Made by a program: the position numbers and the translations under genes. The notes beneath the pieces were generated by a model. That model was not told where the DNA came from, searched no databases, and saw nothing but the letters and a program-made list of their open reading frames with translations. From the NCBI GenBank assembly GCA_016839955.1, contig JAEOTI010000087.1:1-19318 (forward strand): a stretch of DNA of 19,318 bases, given 5' to 3'. The DNA comes from Candidatus Hodarchaeota archaeon (lineage in GTDB: Archaea; Asgardarchaeota; Heimdallarchaeia; Hodarchaeales; YT1-057). Shown in pieces: positions 7,348 to 15,119 of this stretch. Every line of letters begins with the position of its first letter. Positions within the stretch are counted from its first letter, which is position 1.

Positions 7348-8564
7348 ATGTCAAAAGAACGTGCTTATAGAAAGCTCAAATCAAATAAGGATCTTAGAGG
7401 TTTAATAGCAAGTTATTATCGAAATCTAAACTCCTTCCAAAAATTCCCTTTCTGAAACCTAAAATTGCTTGGGTTACGAGTGGATTTCCTGTAGAACCGC
7501 TAGTTGCAATGGATATTCTCCCATTATATCCTGAGAATTATGGAGCAATAGTTGGGGCTGATAAAAAAAGTGGTGTTGTTCTTTGTGAGGTAGCAGAAAC
7601 ACAGGGTTGGTCTCAAGATCTTTGTTCATATGCTCGTTCTTCATTAGGCTCTATTTATGAACCGAAAATAAGCCCAATGAAAGGTTTAAGTAAACCAGAT
7701 GTTCTGATGTGTGGAAATAATATCTGTGGAACGGTTCTAAAATGGTACGAAGCTGTTGCTCATTATTACCATGTTCCTTTGTTCGTGTTTGATACACCCC
7801 CAGTGAGGGAGAAATTTGTGTCTTATCAGAAGGAATACGTCCTCAATCAAATTACTGACATGATTACTTTCCTCGAACAACATACTGGTAAAAAATTCCA
7901 CGAAGATCGATTAGTGGAAGTTGCTAACCTTTCTAATGAGGCTGTAAAGTTATGGACGAGTGTTTTGTACGAATGTAAAGCCAAACCAAGTCCTCTCAAC
8001 TGTGCAGATCGATTTCTTGCAATGGCCGCGATTGTAACCCGAAGAGGAACAAAGGAAGCCGTAAAATTTTATCAGAGATTATTAGTAGAGGTGAAAGACC
8101 GCGTTGCAAATGGAATTGGTGCTATTCGGGACGAGAAGATCCGTTTATTATGGGATAATATTCCGATCTGGTTTTCACTGTATTCTTTCTTTAACCCATT
8201 AGCAGAAAAGGGAGTTTCTTTCCCAGCAGATACCTATACTCACGCGTGGTCTGGTGAATTTGCTAGTGATCCATTCGAAGCCATTGCAGATATGTATTCT
8301 ACTATTTATTTAAACAGAACACTTGATCATAAGATTAACTTAATGATTAAACTAATCAAGGAATTTCAACTTGATGGATTCATTTTACACTCTGACCGAA
8401 GCTGTAAACGTTACTCCCTTGGTCAACCAATTAGTAAAAAGAAAATTCAAGAAGAAACTGGGGTTCCAGGTATCATAATAGAAGCAGATATGGTCGATAA
8501 TCGAGCTTATTCTGCAGAACAAGTAAATACTCGTGTGGAAGGATTGTTAGAAATTATCTCCTAA
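7348..8564 (+). pseudogene. 2-hydroxyacyl-CoA dehydratase-type second subunit (HgdA/BcrB-like) with apparent frameshift
   Basis: The ATG at 7348 reads 35 codons (MSKERAYRKLKS...SFQKFPF) and then a stop at 7453-7455. The rest of the family sequence continues in the -1 frame. Joining the frames at the AAAAA run (7439-7443) gives 'SFQKIPFLKPKIAWVTSGF', then 'PVEPLVAMDILPLYPEN', a typical family N-terminus, and a product of about 405 residues. Cluster ligand candidates in the joined protein are Cys93 (QDLCSYAR), Cys127 (NNICGT) and Cys353 (DRSCKRYS). 'DEKIRLLWDNIPIWF' and 'IIIEADMVDNR' are also family traits. Only the frame from the internal ATG at 7509 is open to the end (351 residues), and it would lack the conserved 'WVTSGFPVE' strand. 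The break may be a sequencing or assembly error, a real mutation, or slippage on A5. It is typed pseudogene only for the broken frame; the remaining sequence is well preserved. Confidence 0.82.
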
Positions 8565-8591
8565 AATTTGAATTTTAAATGGGTTTGAACA

Positions 8592-9374
8592 TTGAACAGC
8601 CAAAATTATTTTGCAGGGATTGATATAGGAAGCAACACTACAAAAGCAATTATAATCAAAGATTCCAAAATCATAGGACATGCCATAGCAAAAACGGGGG
8701 CTTCTCCAAAAGATACAATGGCACAAGTTTTCCAAAATGCTTTGAATAAAGCAAATATTGATGAATCTGAAGTGATTGCAACAGTATCAACTGGATACGG
8801 TAGAAAACTAGCAAAGGTAGCTCAAAAACAAATCACTGAAATCAGTTGTTTTGCTCGGGGCGCTTATGAATTGAATCCAAAAACACGAACTATTATCGAC
8901 ATTGGCGGTCAAGATTCGAAAGCAATCCGCATTGGTCCTAATGGCAATGTTATAGATTTTGAAATGAATGACAAATGCTCCGCTGGAACTGGTAAATTTC
9001 TTGAGGTAATGGCGAGAACCCTCGAGATTGACATCTCAGAAATGGGGAAAATAGTGGTAGAATCAAACGGGATTGTTCAAATCAGTAGTACTTGTACAGT
9101 TTTTGCTGAATCAGAAGTAATTTCAAGACTATCTGAAGGAGTATCAAAAGATCATATTCTTGCTGGACTGCACAAAAGTATGACATCAAAAGTTGTAGGC
9201 TTAGTTAAGCGTATAGGTGTTGAACAAGAGGTCTTGATGGCGGGTGGCGTAGCTTACAACAGTGGAATTGTTCATTATCTCTCGGAACTTTTATCTACTA
9301 AAATTCGAGTAGCAGATGATCCGCAATTAGTTGGAGCTTATGGTGCAGCGTTGTTGGCCCGAGAAAAAACTTAA
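8592..9374 (+). CDS. hgdC: 2-hydroxyacyl-CoA dehydratase activator, ASKHA ATPase (HgdC-like)
   Basis: This 260-residue protein is the reductive activator of the preceding enzyme: a homodimeric ATPase holding one [4Fe-4S] cluster between subunits. It couples ATP hydrolysis to low-potential electron transfer. Visible motifs are the phosphate-1 loop 'GIDIGSNTTKAI' (~9-20), 'STGYGR' (66-71), 'DIGGQDSKAI' (103-112), 'NDKCSAGTGKF' with Cys129, 'SSTCTVFAESE' with Cys168, and 'LMAGGVAYNSG' near the C-terminus. The two Cys are spaced as in characterised activators, and the length matches HgdC (about 260). The start is a TTG at 8592, 27 bases after the preceding stop; no in-frame ATG is nearby. Only one ASKHA subunit is present. 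This fits a dehydratase or a related two-subunit enzyme better than class I benzoyl-CoA reductase, which uses two different ASKHA subunits. Confidence 0.92.
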   Translation: MNSQNYFAGIDIGSNTTKAIIIKDSKIIGHAIAKTGASPKDTMAQVFQNALNKANIDESEVIATVSTGYGRKLAKVAQKQITEISCFARGAYELNPKTRTIIDIGGQDSKAIRIGPNGNVIDFEMNDKCSAGTGKFLEVMARTLEIDISEMGKIVVESNGIVQISSTCTVFAESEVISRLSEGVSKDHILAGLHKSMTSKVVGLVKRIGVEQEVLMAGGVAYNSGIVHYLSELLSTKIRVADDPQLVGAYGAALLAREKT

Positions 9375-9439
9375 TTTATTTTTAACATCGTATAGGAATA
9401 GATTGGAGTTTATTTTTCGTTGATTAAGTTTTATATTTA

Positions 9440-10039
9440 TTAGAAAGGCTCAAAACTCATTTCATCAATAGTAATTGATGATGATGTCCAACCCCATTCC
9501 CTATAAACATAGTTTGAAATGATGGGTTCACATTGTTTCAGTATTGGGTTCCAGATACCGAATGTACAATTATTTGCATCAATAATATCTGCGTATAAAG
9601 TGATTCGGTCACTCGTATCTGAGTACCCCGTTGTAATATTGTAATCAGAGTACTCTGAGTAATAATTCTGATTGTTACTAAAAATCATTCCATAATGAAG
9701 TGTTCCAGACGTTGGAAGAAACATTTGCCAGCAGATCGCTAATCTTAGGTTTTCATCTCGGTTATCGTCAGAAACTCTGATATAATAAAATAAATCGTCG
9801 TCATAATAGGTATTAATAAACGCAATATTGCTATGAGTATCTGTAGAGCTTGTATAGAATAAATCCCAAAGAGAATATTCGATTATGAAAGTTTCAGGAA
9901 GAATATAGGAATATTCTTTGATTATGAATTGGGGGTGAGAGTCTTGTTCTTCCAGTTGTATATCTCTCATAAGATAGCCTGCTGGAGCCGCCAGTGCTAT
10001 TGCTGCAATTAAACTTCCAAAAAAAATTGAATTATCCAT
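9440..10039 (-). CDS. Secreted or membrane-anchored protein, unknown function
   Basis: This 199-residue protein has an N-terminal hydrophobic helix (about residues 4-24, IFFGSLIAAIALAAPAGY) that is a signal peptide or anchor. The exported part is rich in Tyr, Asp, Ser, Asn and aromatic residues, with a beta-strand pattern and few Lys, as in extracellular archaeal proteins. Two Cys lie close to the C-terminus (ANNCTFGIWNPILKQCEP) and could form a disulfide; a third is in 'LAICWQ'. I chose the ATG at 10039 because GGAG at 10048-10051 lies eight bases upstream. An ATG two codons earlier, at 10045, is only two bases from GGAG. The gene is monocistronic, convergent with the dehydratase operon and downstream of the acyl-CoA ligase gene on the same strand, with a 214-base gap. 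No family was recognised. Confidence 0.65.
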   Translation of the reverse strand: MDNSIFFGSLIAAIALAAPAGYLMRDIQLEEQDSHPQFIIKEYSYILPETFIIEYSLWDLFYTSSTDTHSNIAFINTYYDDDLFYYIRVSDDNRDENLRLAICWQMFLPTSGTLHYGMIFSNNQNYYSEYSDYNITTGYSDTSDRITLYADIIDANNCTFGIWNPILKQCEPIISNYVYREWGWTSSSITIDEMSFEPF

Positions 10040-10047
10040 TATCATGT

Positions 10048-10051
10048 CTCC
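10048..10051 (-). promoter_or_regulatory. Ribosome binding site of the secreted-protein gene
   Basis: GGAG on the minus strand lies eight bases before the ATG at 10039. This favours that start over the ATG at 10045. Confidence 0.5.
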
Positions 10052-10210
10052 AACTAAATTTTCTACATCTAAATTAAGAGGAAATATTTGAGGATTACTT
10101 TTGAGATATTTGTTTTTATGTCCAAGAGGGACAATGGTTCACATTTTTATTTTTGACCACTTAATTTCTCCTTACTAGAAGAAAAGAACAAACATAACTA
10201 TTTAGCAAAT

Positions 10211-10233
10211 AAAATAGAAAAAAAAGAAAAAAA
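10211..10233 (-). terminator. T-rich terminator after the acyl-CoA ligase gene
   Basis: Read on the minus strand, the ligase stop at 10254 is followed after about 20 bases by CTCC, then T7, C, T8, C and more T. Such long U-tracts end archaeal transcripts. The 208-base gap (10046-10253) holds no other feature that I can support. Confidence 0.5.
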
Positions 10234-10253
10234 GGAGATTTGGTAGTCAAACC

Positions 10254-12002
10254 TTAGGCTTTTTCTTCCTCTTCTCTTTTTAGTTCACGGCGTAGGACCT
10301 TACCAATTGGTGACAACGGTAAATCTTTTCGAAACTCAACATAATCCTCGTTAAAAGGTCGCTTATACTTTACCAGATTTTTCTCACAAAGATCCATAAT
10401 TTCCTGTTTTGTCAGTTCTTCTTCCGGTTTAGGAACAATGAAAACCTTTACAGTTTCACCAACCTTCGGATGAGGAACTCCTATGGCTGCAGCCATTGAA
10501 ACTTTGGGGTGTTCAACTAGAACGTCTTCAATTTCTCTAGGATAGGCTTTGAATCCACCAACATCAATCATATCTTTTTTGCGATCAGTTATTTGGAAAT
10601 ACCCATCCTCATCGTGTTTTCCAATATCTCCGGTTAAGAAATACCTTTTTCCATTAATCTCTCGCATTACATTCTTTGTTTCATCCGGTTTTTTGTAATA
10701 TCCCTGCATGACCTGTGGTCCTGATATTGCAATTTCGCCTTCTTCATTGGGTCCTAAAGTTTTGGTTCCTGTCTCAATGTCCAGTATTACTACATCCGTA
10801 CTTGGAAAGGGTATACCAATCCCCTCTTTCTTCAATGGTTTATCACTACCAGGTGCTGGAGCCATGGGATTACCAGTACCAATTGGTGAAGTTTCTGTAA
10901 GACCATAACCTTCAATCATATTAACTCCAGTGACTTTTTCAAATTCTTCTAACACTGCAAAGGGTAATGGCGCTGCTCCAGATACTGCAATTCGGAGTGA
11001 TGTCAAATCGAATTCAGAGAGCTTGGGATGATTAAGGAGAGCCATATATAGTGAAGGAACGGCACAAAAAGATTCACATTTGTATTTTTCAAGTAGTTCA
11101 AGGATTTTAGTAAACTTATCTTCTCTTGGATCAAGCATTAACACACAAAGTCCAGCGAGTTTAATTGCCACATTCATAGCTGTTGTGGCGCCAAAGCTAT
11201 GATAAAATGGTAATGATCCCATACCTACAGTTTTTCCGACTTCCAAAGGTGGATTGAACCATTTTTGACCTTGTAATAAATTCGCTAGAAGGTTTTTATG
11301 CAATAAAACCGCTCCTTTGGGAGTTCCAGTAGTACCACCAGTGAACATTATTACTGCAATTTTGTTATCTTTCAGTTCAATTTGAGGTCGGCCTTCAGGA
11401 GAGTATTTTGTGAGAACTTCATGCATATAAGTGTCTCTAGAATCCTTTTTACTTACTTTACCTACAATGGGTGCTAAAATTGCCTTAATTTTCTTTAGAT
11501 AAGGTTTTACACTAGCTACCACGATGAACTCTAGTGGAGTTTTTCCTGTGTCCCGGGCAGCTTTACATGTTTCATAGGGTCTCGCAGCGGGTGTAATCAT
11601 ATCTGCACAAACAATACCTTTTGTTTCACTTTGGATTAACTGTTCAGTAAGTTCTGGTTCAGGGTATTGAAAGTTTAAGGAGACTACAGTTGCACCTGCT
11701 TTCAAAATTCCATAATATGCAATTACAAATTCGATCATATTTGGGAGAAAAACCGCAATCTTATCCCCAGGTTTAACACCTTTATCAACAAGAAAGGCTG
11801 AAAATTTGTCTGTTGCCTCTCCAAGCTCCTGATAATTCATTTTTGTAATTTTATCAAAGTTTCCAGATTCTAACACTAAAGCAGGTCGATCTGGATACTT
11901 TTTTACGGTCTCATCAAGAATTGAGAATAAAGGTACATCTGGAATATCAATGGTTTTGGGTACACCTACTGGCCACTTAGATATTTGATCAGGGCTAACC
12001 AT
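10254..12002 (-). CDS. AMP-forming acyl-CoA ligase (long-chain fatty-acid-CoA ligase-like)
   Basis: A 582-residue ANL-superfamily enzyme that activates a carboxylic acid with ATP and transfers it to CoA. Core motifs, numbered from the chosen start, are: P-loop 'MFTGGTTGTPKGAVLLH' (~219-235), 'GYGLTETSP' (~365-373), 'FLTGDIGKHDEDGYFQITDR' (~455-474) with the ribose-binding Asp, hinge 'DRKKDMIDVGGFKAYPREIE', and 'LPLSPIGKVLRREL' with the catalytic Lys at ~568. Overall layout is closest to FadD-type enzymes, but substrate length or aromatic preference cannot be read. The frame extends to a GTG at 12014, but that GTG is part of the AGGTG ribosome binding site for the ATG at 12002, so I use the latter. 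It may feed CoA thioesters to the nearby dehydratase system, which is inference from proximity. It lies alone on its strand, followed by a U-rich terminator. Confidence 0.93.
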   Translation of the reverse strand: MVSPDQISKWPVGVPKTIDIPDVPLFSILDETVKKYPDRPALVLESGNFDKITKMNYQELGEATDKFSAFLVDKGVKPGDKIAVFLPNMIEFVIAYYGILKAGATVVSLNFQYPEPELTEQLIQSETKGIVCADMITPAARPYETCKAARDTGKTPLEFIVVASVKPYLKKIKAILAPIVGKVSKKDSRDTYMHEVLTKYSPEGRPQIELKDNKIAVIMFTGGTTGTPKGAVLLHKNLLANLLQGQKWFNPPLEVGKTVGMGSLPFYHSFGATTAMNVAIKLAGLCVLMLDPREDKFTKILELLEKYKCESFCAVPSLYMALLNHPKLSEFDLTSLRIAVSGAAPLPFAVLEEFEKVTGVNMIEGYGLTETSPIGTGNPMAPAPGSDKPLKKEGIGIPFPSTDVVILDIETGTKTLGPNEEGEIAISGPQVMQGYYKKPDETKNVMREINGKRYFLTGDIGKHDEDGYFQITDRKKDMIDVGGFKAYPREIEDVLVEHPKVSMAAAIGVPHPKVGETVKVFIVPKPEEELTKQEIMDLCEKNLVKYKRPFNEDYVEFRKDLPLSPIGKVLRRELKREEEEKA

Positions 12003-12011
12003 TTTTGATTT

Positions 12012-12016
12012 CACCT
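12012..12016 (-). promoter_or_regulatory. Ribosome binding site deciding the acyl-CoA ligase start
   Basis: AGGTG on the minus strand ends nine bases before the ATG at 12002. It contains the competing GTG at 12014, so translation is expected to begin at the ATG. Confidence 0.6.
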
Positions 12017-12042
12017 TCTATGTATCTACTTTCCAAAAAATA

Positions 12043-12051
12043 AAGTATAAT
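12043..12051 (-). promoter_or_regulatory. TATA-like element upstream of the acyl-CoA ligase gene
   Basis: ATTATACTT on the minus strand lies about 45 bases before the ATG at 12002. This would place transcription start roughly 15-20 bases before the start codon, with the ribosome binding site inside the leader. The match to an archaeal TATA box is only moderate in this AT-rich sequence. The rest of the divergent gap (12052-12257) shows only a weak 8-base inverted repeat and the ribosome binding site of the next gene. Confidence 0.28.
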
Positions 12052-12257
12052 CTGCATTTGAAAGTATCTTTTCTATTCTCCTGTTCTGAGTTTATTTATC
12101 TTTCACTAAGCATTGAAAAGAAACTTAGATATAATTCAATAGATTCAAAGGGAGAGACGGTAAAACATCTGATAAAAAGTATTTTCGATAGGAAGAGTCT
12201 TTGAATAAAACCTTATTTTCTAGTAAACACAAACTTTCCTACAGCTGAGGATGCCTG

Positions 12258-13550
12258 TTGATCTCTGAAGAAACTCGATCAAAGATTAAAAAGGGTTCTA
12301 AGGTGACACCTTCGATCCTTGATGATCTTCTCAACATTGAAGCTGTGGTCGTAATTCGTCGACAAGAAGGCATTTGTATTTATGATAAATGGGTTGGCCT
12401 TATTGAAGTTGATGGCCAATTATTTTCAGGACTAGTAAGTGCGATATCAGCAATGATTGGAGAAATCGCTGGGGGAAAGGGAGATGTCAGAGATCGTCAT
12501 TCGTTTTTGGAATTTTCTCAAGCTGCTGGTGATGAAGATCTAGTCGTTTGGACCGTGCTTGGAAAACGTGTGGCAATTGCTGTTATTCTTAAACGAAAAT
12601 CATCTAAAGACTTTCGGAGAATCCTTGCTTCTCTAGTTTATGAATATGAATCTGTTTTAGAAGAAGAGCTTGTGAAATTCACAGGTTTTCTTGGTGAAAT
12701 AAAACAGAAATCGGAAGAATTAATTCTTTCCCGACTTCATTTCGATTTCTTGCAACCTATACGTCTTATTACATCTTTAGATAATTGTCCGAAGTCTTGT
12801 CAACAAGTTGCAAGAGTTATAGCAGAAGAACAACGTCCTCTCGCTTCTTCCGAAGGAATTTTTCTTCGAGAACTCGTTTCAACAGCAGTGAGAGTATTGG
12901 GAGACGTATCTTACAAAGAAATTTTGCAGCAAGTCATACAGCTTTTTGAGAAAAAACTAGTAGGGCCTGCTGAAGAATTGGGAAAACAAGCAAAGCTTGA
13001 TCTTGCAATTGAGGCAATTGATGAAGTTTTGGAAGAAGATGAAGAAATTACTGAACTAATTCATGGACCACCTTTTGAAGCTGAGAAAGTAATAGAACCA
13101 TCTTTAGATGAACTGGAAGTTGAAGAACCCATTTCTGCTCCTTCGCTTAAACTTGTTCAGCTTGAAGAAGAATTCGAGAGAAATTCAGATACTAAAGATG
13201 ATACGCAAGTTTCTATTCAAATAGAAAAAGGAATAATTTCAACAGAAGATGTTTTAAAAATACTTGAAGAACAAAAGACTCCTGATGTTCCCATAGAACT
13301 TGCAAAGGATATTTTAAAACGTGAACTCACTTTTTCAGGAAAAAGTGGAGAAGTCTTCCATTCTGAAGTATCTCAAATGGAATTAAATCAAATAAAAGCC
13401 TTAGTTAGTGAGTTAATTATTCTTGAAGTGTCGAGAAACGCATTGAATGGTCCCATGTTTGATACTAAAAAGGAAAATACAATTCTAAGGTTCTCTGCCT
13501 CGAAAATTGATAAAACTCAAGCCCTTTTACTAATGGCAAACGTTTCCTAA
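12258..13550 (+). CDS. Longin/roadblock-like domain protein, possible small-GTPase partner
   Basis: A 430-residue soluble protein. Residues ~26-140 have the strand-helix order of profilin-like (longin or roadblock) domains: a strand pair 'EAVVVIRRQEGICIYDKW', a helix 'GLVSAISAMIGEIAGG', strands 'DLVVWTVLGKRVAIAVILK', then a helix 'FRRILASLVYEYESVLEEEL'. This resembles longin-like domains in Asgard and eukaryotic GTPase-regulating complexes; no single residue proves it. The middle (~150-250) is helical and contains 'NCPKSCQQVARVIAEE', whose Cys pair recalls a degenerate metal or redox site. Residues ~255-320 are highly acidic and probably disordered, and a helical C-terminal region (~325-430) follows. 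The start is a TTG at 12258, a few bases after GAGGATG at 12247-12253; no in-frame ATG is near. The gene runs tail-to-tail into the GTPase gene with a 38-base gap. The gene is firm; the domain call is moderate. Confidence 0.72.
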   Translation: MISEETRSKIKKGSKVTPSILDDLLNIEAVVVIRRQEGICIYDKWVGLIEVDGQLFSGLVSAISAMIGEIAGGKGDVRDRHSFLEFSQAAGDEDLVVWTVLGKRVAIAVILKRKSSKDFRRILASLVYEYESVLEEELVKFTGFLGEIKQKSEELILSRLHFDFLQPIRLITSLDNCPKSCQQVARVIAEEQRPLASSEGIFLRELVSTAVRVLGDVSYKEILQQVIQLFEKKLVGPAEELGKQAKLDLAIEAIDEVLEEDEEITELIHGPPFEAEKVIEPSLDELEVEEPISAPSLKLVQLEEEFERNSDTKDDTQVSIQIEKGIISTEDVLKILEEQKTPDVPIELAKDILKRELTFSGKSGEVFHSEVSQMELNQIKALVSELIILEVSRNALNGPMFDTKKENTILRFSASKIDKTQALLLMANVS

Positions 13551-13588
13551 AAGGAATATGATTCTCAATCTAGAGTTTTAGAATTCTA

Positions 13589-14182
13589 CTAACCAAGTCC
13601 CCCTGGAGGACCATATTGGGTGTTTTTCTTTAAATAAACTTCTATGAGGTCCCCAAGAGTCTTAAAGGCTTCATCAACATTAGCTCCAGTTTTAGCACTT
13701 GTATCATAATAATGGGTTTCTGCTCCAAACTCTATACACTGGGTCTGTAAGGTTTGAGAAAATTTATCTCCTTCTGATCCAGGAACGAGTGAATTTGAAG
13801 GTATTTGGTCTTGGAGATCCGCTTTATTTCCTAATGTAACAATGGGTCTAGGACCCGCTCCATTCTTTGACCAAAATTCCTGAATCCATTTTTCAAGATT
13901 TTCTAATGTCGCAGGTCGAGTCACATCATATACTGCGATAGCCCCCATACACCCTTTATAATACAAGCTTCGGACTGTATCGAAGTGAGGTTGCCCAGCT
14001 AGATCCCAGATTTGAAATCTAATTGTTCTTCCTGAAGTAAGAGTGACGTTCTTAACAGCAAAATCAGCCCCAATCGTAAGATAGTAGGATTTTTCAAATT
14101 GTTCTCCCATGAAACGTCGTTTAAGAGAACTTTTTCCTACAGCGCCATCTCCCAGAAGACAAATTTTAATCACGAGTATCAT
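13589..14182 (-). CDS. Rab/Ras-type small GTPase
   Basis: A 197-residue GTP-binding switch protein with the full G-box set. G1 is 'GDGAVGKSS' (11-19), the switch I Thr is Thr36 in 'TIGADF', G3 is 'WDLAGQPHF' (59-67) with catalytic Gln64, G4 is 'NKAD' (119-122) and G5 is 'SAK' (162-164). 'RSLYYKGCMGAIAVYDVT' after switch II is strongly Rab-like. Two oddities stand out. The G4-G5 interval is about a dozen residues longer than in Rab1-type proteins (segment 'SNSLVPGSEGDK'). The C-terminus 'YGPPGGLG' has no Cys, so no prenylation is possible. The ATG at 14182 is used; a GTG three codons later is an alternative, and neither has a strong ribosome binding site. A TATA-like TTTTTAAA lies near 14238-14245. 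Such GTPases are abundant in Asgard archaea, which is the main taxonomic clue here. Confidence 0.95.
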   Translation of the reverse strand: MILVIKICLLGDGAVGKSSLKRRFMGEQFEKSYYLTIGADFAVKNVTLTSGRTIRFQIWDLAGQPHFDTVRSLYYKGCMGAIAVYDVTRPATLENLEKWIQEFWSKNGAGPRPIVTLGNKADLQDQIPSNSLVPGSEGDKFSQTLQTQCIEFGAETHYYDTSAKTGANVDEAFKTLGDLIEVYLKKNTQYGPPGGLG

Positions 14183-14322
14183 AACGACTCGACTCGTCGA
14201 TTGTATTTTTTTTTAGGACTTTAAACGATTCTTACTGTTTAAAAAGGTAAGATTATGGTTCATTGAAAAGGTATTCTTTTGTAACGTTTTTTTAATTTAA
14301 TTTCTTACAATATGTTAAAAAT

Positions 14323-15018
14323 TCAAAAAACCACTGGAATTTCCTTACTTATTTCTATTGAATCTTGGGAGATTGACACAGAATATGCTTTCATCTTAAC
14401 TCCAGCTTTTTTTGCCCTCTGTAATGCTACTGCAAAGTTCGGATCTGTTTCTTTATTTGGTGAAAGTTTGCTACAATCCTCTCTCATGACTAAAAATATT
14501 ACCATTGTTTCATATCCGTTTTGACTAGCATCAACTAATTCATTTACATGTCTAGTTCCTCTAATGGTTGGAGCATCAGGGAATAGAGCGATTCCTTCGA
14601 TGTTGAGTGTCACAGATTTAACTTCAATAAAGACTTTCTTTCCATTTGGTTTGACCACAAGAAAATCAAAACGGCTAGAACCATACTTCTGTTCTGAAAA
14701 AACCTTAGATTGGGGTAAAACTTCATTTTTCTCAATAGCTTCTTTTACTACTTGGTTTGCAAGTTGTGAATCAATGATGACTAGCTGACCAGAATTAGTT
14801 TTTACTCCAAATAGATCATAATTTGTTTTTCTTGACGAATTTGATTCAATCGATCGAAGAATTACTGTTGTACCTTGGATCAATAGTTCCTTCATTCGTC
14901 CTGGAGATGGAACATGAACATAAGTTTCTTTACATTCCCCATCTACTCTTACTCGAGCTAAAAATCGATTTTCTCTGTGAACAAATGTTGCTGGTAAAAA
15001 AAAGCTATGGAATTTCAT
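14323..15018 (-). CDS. sfsA: SfsA family protein (sugar fermentation stimulation homologue)
   Basis: A 231-residue SfsA homologue. The family combines an N-terminal OB-like part with a C-terminal nuclease-like fold. Its cellular role is unsettled: the E. coli protein binds DNA and affects maltose gene expression. Signatures are 'FVHRENRFLARV', 'HVPSPGRMKELL', 'SSRKTNYDLFGV', 'SQLANQVVKEAIE', 'EQKYGSSRFDFLV', 'FIEVKSVTLNIEGIALFPDA' with 'RGTRHVNEL', and 'DPNFAVALQRAKKAGVKMKAY'. The acidic Asp and Glu-x-Lys of the nuclease-like core (RFDF, EVKS) are present. The frame extends to a TTG at 15045, but I chose the ATG at 15018 because the N-terminus then matches the family and the length is usual. 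Upstream support is only GGA eight bases away. The GTPase lies 140 bases downstream on the same strand, so co-transcription is possible but not shown. Confidence 0.92.
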   Translation of the reverse strand: MKFHSFFLPATFVHRENRFLARVRVDGECKETYVHVPSPGRMKELLIQGTTVILRSIESNSSRKTNYDLFGVKTNSGQLVIIDSQLANQVVKEAIEKNEVLPQSKVFSEQKYGSSRFDFLVVKPNGKKVFIEVKSVTLNIEGIALFPDAPTIRGTRHVNELVDASQNGYETMVIFLVMREDCSKLSPNKETDPNFAVALQRAKKAGVKMKAYSVSISQDSIEISKEIPVVF

Positions 15019-15119
15019 ATTATATTCCGACTTAATGGAGATCAATTCGTTTTAGAATCATTTCATTACTTGAATCCTTTGAAAAATATTAACTTCAGTG
15101 AAAATAGAAGTGAATTTAC

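Noticed and set aside
8547..8735. Minus-strand frame over the start of the activator gene
   Set aside because: It overlaps the ASKHA phosphate-loop coding region and has no support of its own.
10708..10908. Two overlapping plus-strand frames opposite the acyl-CoA ligase
   Set aside because: Both are shadows of the well-conserved ligase core.
12143..12206. 8-base inverted repeat ATTCAAAG/CTTTGAAT with a 48-base spacer in the intergenic region
   Set aside because: The arms do not extend, the spacer shows no RNA-like structure or C/D-box pair, and such short AT-rich repeats are expected by chance.
14564..15035. Plus-strand frames opposite sfsA
   Set aside because: SfsA motifs on the minus strand explain the region.
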